DNA of 64,000 bases from Salinicola socius. GTDB lineage: Bacteria; Pseudomonadota; Gammaproteobacteria; Pseudomonadales; Halomonadaceae. Of the stretch, positions 62,802 through 64,000 are shown piece by piece. The notes beneath the pieces were generated by a model. The model was given only the letters and a program-made list of their open reading frames with translations. It was not told the DNA's origin and ran no database searches. The position numbers and the translations under genes were made by a program. The DNA lies in assembly GCF_001937195.1 (NCBI RefSeq), contig NZ_MSDO01000010.1, forward strand, positions 62,001 to 126,000, read 5' to 3'. Within the stretch, counting starts at the first letter, position 1, and each line of letters starts with the position of its first letter.

Positions 62802-63497
62802 ATGTCCAACGATGCCCCCGTGGTCATGATCAGCGGTGCCAACCGCGGCATCGGCGCCGCCATCGCCGAGACGCTTCACGCTGCTGGCTGGCGCGTCAGC
62901 CTCGGCTGCCGAAGCGAGCCCGTCGAACGCCCGGAGCGCAATGACTGGCTGGTCTGCCACTACGATGCGCTGGACTCACAAAGCGCCCGGAGCTGGGTCG
63001 AGGAGACCGTGCGCGTATTCGGCGGCATCGATGCGCTGGTCAACAACGCCGGCATTCTCAGCCGCGCCTCGGTGCTGGAAGCGGACGGCGACGAATTCGA
63101 TCGGGTCATGGCGGTCAACGCCAAGGCGCCGATGCTGCTGACGCAGCAGGCCTGGCCGCACCTGGTCGAGGCCGACCAGGGCAAGGTGGTGTCGATCGTG
63201 TCGCTGTCGGGAAAGCGGGTGCGCTCGCCGGGGTCGGGGCTCTACGCCATGAGCAAGTTCGCGGCGCAGGCGTTCATTCACGGGCTGCGCCACTGCAGCG
63301 CTGAGACCCGCGTGCGCGCCACCGCGATCTGCCCGGGCTTCGTCGCCACCGACATGGCCGCTGGCGCCAATGTCGACGCCGAGGAGGTCACACAGCCCAA
63401 TGACGTGGCACGTATCGTTCGCCTGCTGCTGGAACTGCCGCCGTCGGCCAGCGTTGCCGAAGTCCCGGTCAACTGGCGGATCGAGGATACGGTCTGA
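62802..63497 (+). CDS. Short-chain dehydrogenase/reductase
   Basis: A 231-aa SDR enzyme. Cofactor motif VVMISGANRGIGAAIAE (TGxxxGIG type, near residue 7), LVNNAGILSRA, catalytic SIVSLSGKRVRSPGSGLYAMSKFAAQAF with Ser, Tyr and Lys spread over positions 140-165 (quoted in part by family form), and ICPGFVATDMA. AGGAGCCGG precedes the ATG. It lies 80 bp after folE2, so co-expression under Zur is possible; it could be a pteridine reductase but nothing in the sequence proves that. Confidence 0.9.
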   Translation: MSNDAPVVMISGANRGIGAAIAETLHAAGWRVSLGCRSEPVERPERNDWLVCHYDALDSQSARSWVEETVRVFGGIDALVNNAGILSRASVLEADGDEFDRVMAVNAKAPMLLTQQAWPHLVEADQGKVVSIVSLSGKRVRSPGSGLYAMSKFAAQAFIHGLRHCSAETRVRATAICPGFVATDMAAGANVDAEEVTQPNDVARIVRLLLELPPSASVAEVPVNWRIEDTV

Positions 63498-63663
63498 GCG
63501 CAGCCGCCCGGCCCCTGCCGCGATTCTTCGATTTCGGTCCGGGCGGCTCGACCATAAAATAAATGCATGTCGTCGATAAGAGAAAGCCTCTACCGGCAGG
63601 CGATGCCGCGTTTCATGCTGTGGGCACCCATCCCCTGGCTCAGCGAAACGAGGTTCGAAGACA

Positions 63664-64000
63664 TGTCAGCACAGAACGGTTTCGACATCATCGATCACCC
63701 GCCGGCGCTCCGGCTGCGAGGCGACGGTGAAACCCACGAACTCAGCCCGCTCTGGCTGAGAGAGCGCACCCAGGCTCCCGATCAGCTGGAACCCATGACG
63801 CAACAGCGTCTGTTCGATTCCCATGCGATTGACGTCGACCTGGCCATTACCTCGCTGACGGCGAAGGGAGAGGACCAGGTGGAAGTTGTCTTCAGCGACG
63901 GACACCAGGAAGTCTTCGATCTCGACATGCTGCGGGAAGCGGCCCTGGACGAGAGCCCGTTCCCTGAAGCGACGCCGTGGGACTCGACGCTGGATCAAAC
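63664..64000 (+). CDS. Gamma-butyrobetaine-hydroxylase-like protein, 5' part only
   Basis: An ATG at 63664 opens a frame that runs off the right edge after 112 codons. The visible part is the small N-terminal GBBH-like (DUF971) domain: LSPLWLRERTQAPDQLEP with the conserved Leu-Trp-Leu-Arg, QRLFDSHAID, VEVVFSDGHQEVFDL. Such domains precede a TauD-type Fe(II)/2-oxoglutarate dioxygenase in carnitine-synthesis enzymes and some relatives. Whether the catalytic domain follows cannot be seen. No strong ribosome site. Unrelated to the SDR gene as far as can be told. Confidence 0.82.

Noticed and set aside
1-64000. tRNA, rRNA, insertion sequence or prophage
   Set aside because: Reading both strands gave no T-loop/anticodon arrangement, rRNA motif, transposase, integrase or phage structural gene.

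Overview
The window is a high-GC (clearly above 60%) chromosomal segment of a gammaproteobacterium. Trehalose synthesis, a BCCT carrier, periplasmic glucan synthesis, a complete hut pathway and several organic-acid and peptide catabolic clusters point to a halotolerant member of the Halomonadaceae (Halomonas/Salinicola/Kushneria type). That placement is inferred from gene content and protein style, not from a marker gene. No rRNA, tRNA, transposase or phage gene was seen.

Layout. 0.2-4.6 kb: a small acidic protein, otsB-otsA (trehalose), a small secreted protein with a structured 3' region, and a SIMPL-domain protein. 4.6-5.0 kb: a three-repeat type I-E CRISPR array with a degenerate end repeat and an AT-rich leader, with no cas genes in the window. 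5.0-7.9 kb: a Zur-box-controlled zinc uptake operon, a 48-residue membrane ORF then znuC-znuB-znuA. 8-22.9 kb: YcaQ-like protein, OmpW, an AaeB/DUF1656/HlyD efflux operon, M42 peptidase, polysaccharide deacetylase, a YuiF-like antiporter, OpgD, a lactate-dehydrogenase-like flavoprotein, glyoxalase I, an NlpC/P60 lipoprotein and a 1-Cys peroxiredoxin.

23-35.6 kb: a histidine utilisation island. hutU, a BCCT carrier, hutH, hutI and hutG run left; hutF and a yjiH-type membrane gene run right; hutD-hutC run left; and a HutX/ProX-like binding protein runs right. Three TGTATATACA-type HutC operators sit at its three promoter regions, one at the centre of a 38-bp perfect palindrome. The predicted route is histidine to urocanate, imidazolone propionate, formiminoglutamate, formylglutamate and glutamate. 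The only HutH present lacks the Ala-Ser-Gly triad that forms the MIO cofactor.

36-48.5 kb: two arms diverging from a GntR/FCD regulator gene and a perfect 8-bp-arm operator candidate. The left arm has a class II aldolase, a complete peptide-type ABC importer, a 2-hydroxyacid dehydrogenase and a histone-deacetylase-fold amidohydrolase. The right arm has a second such amidohydrolase, a hydroxylysine-kinase-like phosphotransferase and a phospho-lyase-like class III PLP enzyme. I read this as a catabolic system for an acetylated amino alcohol or hydroxylated diamine, working by import, deacetylation, phosphorylation and elimination. It is the best candidate here for an undescribed pathway.

48.5-64 kb: a HAD hydrolase, a 38-residue lipoprotein ORF, a SitABCD-type Mn/Fe importer, a sodium symporter with a prolidase-like amidohydrolase and LysR gene, two further divergent LysR pairs (aldo/keto reductase; tartrate-dehydratase-like enolase), folE2 behind a second perfect Zur box, an SDR gene, and a truncated gamma-butyrobetaine-hydroxylase-like gene at the right edge. 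The two Zur boxes tie zinc import and zinc-sparing folate synthesis into one regulon.
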